From Sulfurovum sp. (GTDB lineage: Bacteria > Campylobacterota > Campylobacteria > Campylobacterales > Sulfurovaceae): DNA of 64,000 nucleotides. The notes beneath the pieces were generated by a model. It ran no database searches. It was not told the origin of the DNA and worked only from the letters and a program-made list of their open reading frames with translations. Positions 61,238-64,000 of this stretch are shown here, piece by piece (within the stretch, counting starts at the first letter, position 1; each line of letters opens with the position of its first letter). The stretch covers positions 1 to 64,000 of the forward strand of contig JALWTA010000020.1 of NCBI GenBank assembly GCA_027082955.1, given 5' to 3'. Made by a program: the position numbers and the translations under genes.

Positions 61238-62056
61238 ATGGACAAGGAAGCCTACCTCATTAGCAAACTGCAATCAAAATATGTCGGTGACGATGCGGCA
61301 GTGGTCGGAAAGATGCTCTACAGCATGGATGCCTTTTTTGAAGGGACGCACTTCAAGCGCGAATGGATGAGCATGGCACAGATTGGGCGCAAAGCGATGC
61401 TGGTCAACCTCTCCGATGCCATCGCCATGAATGCCAGGCCCAAGTATGCTCTGGTGACTGTCTCCATTCCCAAATCGATGACCACTGATGAGATAGATGC
61501 CCTGATGCAAAGCATGGAACGTACTGCTGCCGAGTATGGGTGTGAGATCATCGGAGGTGATACCATCGGGAGTGACAAGCTTCACATCAGCATCGCGCTC
61601 ATTTCTGAGAGTGAGTATCCGCTGCTGCGAAAGGGGTTGCAAATGGGTGACCTGCTTGCCTATACGGGATTGCTTGGAGAGAGTAAAAGAGACCTTGAAA
61701 GCCTCTTTAACGGAAAGTCTATCGCCCCAAACTCCCGCTTTTATGAACCGGTACTCAGAGCCGAGTTTATCTACAACGCCCGTCCATTGTTGCATGCGGG
61801 GATGGATATCTCCGACGGGCTCTACTGCGATGTTAACAAATTGCTTGACATGAACAATGCCGGCATGGAGATACTGGCTAAGATTGATGATGCACAGGGA
61901 TTTAGCGGTGAAGAGTATGAGATGCTTGTTGCGTTTCCCAAAGAACATTTTCAAGAGATAGAGAAGATTGCAAGGGAGTCAGAGACAACCGTCAGTGTCT
62001 TTGCCAAAGTTGCCAAGAATGATACTCGGTTTCCTTGTAAAAGCCATCATTTTTGA
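61238..62056 (+). CDS. thiL: Thiamine-monophosphate kinase
   Basis: A 272-residue enzyme that phosphorylates thiamine phosphate to the diphosphate cofactor. The GDDAAVV start, MDAFFEGTHF, AMLVNLSDAIAMNARPKYALV, IIGGDTIGSD and MDISDGLYCDVNKL segments are the expected ATP/metal sites of the PurM-like fold. It is shorter than the E. coli enzyme (about 325 residues), as is common in this phylum, and the C-terminal domain appears reduced. The opposite-strand frame here is a shadow. Confidence 0.9.
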   Translation: MDKEAYLISKLQSKYVGDDAAVVGKMLYSMDAFFEGTHFKREWMSMAQIGRKAMLVNLSDAIAMNARPKYALVTVSIPKSMTTDEIDALMQSMERTAAEYGCEIIGGDTIGSDKLHISIALISESEYPLLRKGLQMGDLLAYTGLLGESKRDLESLFNGKSIAPNSRFYEPVLRAEFIYNARPLLHAGMDISDGLYCDVNKLLDMNNAGMEILAKIDDAQGFSGEEYEMLVAFPKEHFQEIEKIARESETTVSVFAKVAKNDTRFPCKSHHF

Positions 62057-62078
62057 TTGGTAATGGTGTCAATTTCAC

Positions 62079-62100
62079 GTAGGGTGCGTAATCACGCACC
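62079..62100 (+). repeat. REP-like palindrome, copy 3
   Basis: GTAG head, GGTGCGT (62083-62089), loop AATC, ACGCACC (62094-62100). The arms are identical to those at 11474 and 34493. It lies 23 bases after the thiL stop. Confidence 0.8.
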
Positions 62101-62165
62101 TTCAAACCGTCAGGTGACAATTGGAATATGTTTTGCATTCTATCATCCCTGATGGGAATTTTCGT

Positions 62166-62280
62166 GTAGGGTGTTGTGCCCTCACAACACCTTCTTTGTT
62201 CCAATGCTTTAATGTGTATGGGGTGATTGGCGTTATGTTGTTGTTTGATGTTTCGGTGTTGTCGGGGGACAACACCCTAC
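62166..62280. repeat. Pair of opposed REP-like palindromes (BIME-like)
   Basis: Two GTAGGGTG-headed hairpins face each other. The first is on + (62166-62191: GGTGTTGTG, loop CCCT, CACAACACC). The second is on - (62255-62280: GGTGTTGTC, loop GGGG, GACAACACC, then CCTAC). Together with the copy at 62079 they fill most of the 235-base gap between convergent thiL and magIII. Such pairs can terminate or stabilise both transcripts. Confidence 0.75.
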
Positions 62281-62291
62281 GAATCGGGTAA

Positions 62292-62942
62292 CTACTTTAT
62301 CTTATCAGGTGGGGATAATTTACATTTATTATACTCCACGATCATCCCGTGAAAACGGGCGTAGTGCAGGGCGAGTTCCTCTTGATGGTAATGCGGTTGC
62401 AAACCTTCTTGCAAATAGGCTTTGTAGGCACCGTAGTTTTTGAGTATGATGCCATAGGTTGCCAGCAGGCGTTTGGTGTAGGTGTCTATCACCATCTCCG
62501 CTCTGAAACAGCTGTAGTTGAGGATGCTGTCGGCGGTCTCTTCTCCTATGCCTTTCTGTTTTAGAAGCCAGCTGCGTGATACCTCTTTCTGAAACGTTTC
62601 AAAGGTGCCGAACTCCGATTTAATATTTTTTGCTATGGCTCGTAATCTTGGTGCTTTTTGGTTGTAAAAGCCGCTGGGGCGTATGCGCTCTTTCAGGCTT
62701 GCTTCATCGAGCTTCAAAAAAGTTTCAAGGGTGGTGTGTCCCTGAAGATGGGCAAGAGATTTTTTCACATTTTTCCATGTGGTATTTTGTGTCAGTACTG
62801 CACCAATGACTACTTCAAACGTGCCTGCATTGGGCCACCACCACTCGGGTCTGTGTGTGAGCAGATTGTGCTGTTGGAGTATTTGGTAGAGGGTGTGGCT
62901 GTCAGTAAGCGTTTCTATTGAAGTGCTGCGCTCTTTTTCCAT
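62292..62942 (-). CDS. magIII: MagIII-type 3-methyladenine DNA glycosylase (HhH-GPD)
   Basis: A 216-residue DNA glycosylase of the endonuclease III superfamily. The helix-hairpin-helix LLKQKGIGEETADSIL (about 130-145) is followed by the catalytic Asp in EMVIDTYTKRLL; the early motif GTFEVVIGAVLTQNTTW is the EndoIII-like substrate pocket. There is no C-terminal four-Cys iron-sulfur loop, and the likely opposing Lys is absent, so a monofunctional 3-methyladenine glycosylase like Helicobacter MagIII is the best fit. It overlaps the upstream exported-protein gene by 28 bases. Confidence 0.85.
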   Translation of the reverse strand: MEKERSTSIETLTDSHTLYQILQQHNLLTHRPEWWWPNAGTFEVVIGAVLTQNTTWKNVKKSLAHLQGHTTLETFLKLDEASLKERIRPSGFYNQKAPRLRAIAKNIKSEFGTFETFQKEVSRSWLLKQKGIGEETADSILNYSCFRAEMVIDTYTKRLLATYGIILKNYGAYKAYLQEGLQPHYHQEELALHYARFHGMIVEYNKCKLSPPDKIK

Positions 62943-63541
62943 ACCGATTTTATTTTCCTGTTGAGTGCTGCTTTAACCTCTTTGATGAGCGCTTTTGCTT
63001 CATCTCCAAAGACAAACGTCCCCTTGTACTGGCGTTCTACACTGTCAATATAGGCCTTGAACTGGGCTTTCTCTTCAGCAGTTTTGGGTGTTTGCCACAA
63101 AAAGCGCATGCCGCTCTCTCTATCAAAACTTTTTCTTGCTGTTTCTATATAAAGTTTGCTTGAGAGGAGTTTGAGATTGCCACTCTTTTCTATCTGGTAA
63201 CGCGTAATGCGCACACCGTAGGGAACATCGTAGGCATGTCCCTGTCTGTCCCACATGGTGTAGAGTGTGATTTTGTTTCCATTTCGTTCAAAATAGCCAT
63301 CTTCAAGACTGCGTGCCCCACAGGTACCGGTCTTGTCATGCAGGGTGAAGTTAAAGAGATTGGTCAGGTCGTAGTTTTGCTCATCTCTGTAGAGCTTCAT
63401 CACCCTGCCTTTACTGTCATAGACTTCGTAATCTTCGGTAATGATAGTAAAGTCGTTGTATCCTACCGTGAAGTGTTCAATGGTCGCTTTTGAGAAAAGC
63501 AAGCTTAGTGTCAATGTAAGTAAAAGCAGCGTTTTTTGCAT
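62915..63541 (-). CDS. Exported protein of unknown function
   Basis: A 208-residue protein with a short signal peptide (about 1-18, LLLLTLTLSLLFSKA). The mature region is beta-rich (YNDFTIITEDYEVYDSKGRV) and then helical with a basic end (KIKSVWKKSA). A single Cys is seen (TGTCGAR). The start is ATG 63541; a frame reaching 63670 would include the palindromic repeat upstream and is rejected. It overlaps the start of magIII. Confidence 0.65.
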   Translation of the reverse strand: MQKTLLLLTLTLSLLFSKATIEHFTVGYNDFTIITEDYEVYDSKGRVMKLYRDEQNYDLTNLFNFTLHDKTGTCGARSLEDGYFERNGNKITLYTMWDRQGHAYDVPYGVRITRYQIEKSGNLKLLSSKLYIETARKSFDRESGMRFLWQTPKTAEEKAQFKAYIDSVERQYKGTFVFGDEAKALIKEVKAALNRKIKSVWKKSAALQ

Positions 63542-63621
63542 GCGTATGCCTTTTGGAAAATATCTGTGTAATGATAGCAAAAAGTTTGTGTATTGTACGT
63601 GAAATAGATATTGCGGTTGTT

Positions 63622-63662
63622 GGTTACGCTCGTTCCCACGCTCTGCGTGTGAACGCATACCC
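63622..63662. repeat. Palindromic repeat of the GTTACGCTCGTTCCCACGC type
   Basis: TTCCCACGC (63633-63641) can pair with GCGTGTGAA (63644-63652) with one mismatch. The sequence GTTACGCTCGTTCCCACGCT recalls a palindromic repeat seen in intergenic DNA of many proteobacteria; no second copy is in the window. Confidence 0.5.
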
Positions 63663-63711
63663 AGACACAAAATATAAATTATATTTATCTATGGAAAAAA
63701 GATGCTGTATA

Positions 63712-63737
63712 CATTCCCACTTGGGAGAGTGGGAATG
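63712..63737 (-). terminator. Hairpin after the edge gene
   Basis: CATTCCCACT (63712-63721) pairs perfectly with AGTGGGAATG (63728-63737). On the minus strand it comes 8 bases after the stop of the edge gene, with six T further on (63700-63695). A possible terminator. Confidence 0.5.
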
Positions 63738-63745
63738 AGTTAATA

Positions 63746-64000
63746 TTATACTTTGGGCACACAAAGATGCGCAAGCTCGGTTGGGTAGTCTCTCTCGAGG
63801 CAGAGGGTTTCTGCCTGAGAGGTGACGGTCTCTTCTTCGACAGGGGGTATCTGCTCTAACAGAGTCTGCATTGGCATGGTGGCTGTGTAGAGCTTCTCTT
63901 TGGCAAGATCGTCCAGTATCGCTTCTGCCATGTCAATCACAGAGGAGACTTTGACGATCTCGCAGCGTGCGTAGCATGATGTGGGGAAGGCGACTTCCGC
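63746..64000 (-). CDS. 3' end of an unrecognised gene cut by the window edge
   Basis: The frame ending at 63746 stays open to the last base of the window, so only the C-terminal 84 residues are visible. They contain two Cys near the edge (TSCYARCEIV) and an acidic helical tail ending LAHLCVPKV. The GTG at 63940 is internal and not a likely start. Too little remains to name a family. Confidence 0.6.
   Translation of the reverse strand, partial: AEVAFPTSCYARCEIVKVSSVIDMAEAILDDLAKEKLYTATMPMQTLLEQIPPVEEETVTSQAETLCLERDYPTELAHLCVPKV

Noticed and set aside
1-64000. CRISPR array
   Set aside because: No regularly spaced series of three or more direct repeats with unique spacers was seen; the repeats found are dispersed palindromes or tandem pairs.

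Overview
The window looks like chromosomal DNA of a Campylobacterota (epsilonproteobacterial) chemolithotroph, most like the Sulfurovum/Sulfurimonas group. This is inferred from gene content, not a database search. The supporting genes are an aminofutalosine-pathway deaminase (mqnF) beside aroQ, pepQ, folK and flhF; a MagIII-type DNA glycosylase; a three-gene succinate dehydrogenase/fumarate reductase whose third subunit is of the heterodisulfide-reductase (CCG) type; and many two-component and c-di-GMP proteins. No tRNA, rRNA or CRISPR array was recognised.

Layout. 0.1-7.7 kb: an AEC transporter, a copper-type P-ATPase co-directional with a response regulator and histidine kinase, a probable structured small RNA (6S-like) with a textbook promoter, a DUF4395 membrane protein, an Rrf2 regulator and a Cys/Met PLP enzyme. 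7.7-14.6 kb: housekeeping block sppA-mqnF / aroQ-pepQ-folK-flhF-(SpoA-like)-mnmA; flhF is present without flhG. 14.6-17.0 kb: an orphan Gly/Pro-rich ORF, a CAP-domain lipoprotein, and a gene-poor stretch holding an inverted-repeat segment and a small RNA with its own promoter and terminator. 17.1-25.6 kb: prs, lepA, two small genes, a hybrid signalling protein with degenerate catalytic motifs, and an HD-GYP receptor split by one in-frame TAG. 25.7-33.6 kb: an A+T-rich accessory island with a VapBC pair and a type I restriction-modification operon hsdR-hsdS-fic-hsdM. 33.6-37.9 kb: sirtuin, DUF2905, ComF-like protein, and a response regulator/7TMR-DISM kinase pair.

37.96-49.4 kb is the least explained part. 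Eight exported or secreted-looking genes lie head to tail on the + strand, ending in a 2045-residue protein with two VWA/MIDAS domains and a compositionally different C-terminal tail. The cluster diverges from the kinase/regulator pair, and the shared intergenic region carries an 11-bp-spaced direct repeat of the kind OmpR-class regulators bind. 49.4-56.1 kb: an M20 peptidase, a 274-bp mobile-element-like structure whose two internal hairpin loops are complementary, then an ATP-grasp ligase, a second ATP-grasp ligase fused to helix-hairpin-helix, and a multidomain M14 carboxypeptidase. This could be a peptide-tagging writer/eraser set. 56.2-64.0 kb: a PAS-GGDEF protein, the sdh/mfr operon, thiL, magIII, an exported protein and the 3' end of a gene cut by the window edge.

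Several short palindromic repeat families (REP-like GTAGGGTG-headed hairpins and others) are scattered in the gaps. The two most promising leads for something undescribed are the regulated exported VWA cluster and the ATP-grasp/ATP-grasp-HhH/M14 cassette.
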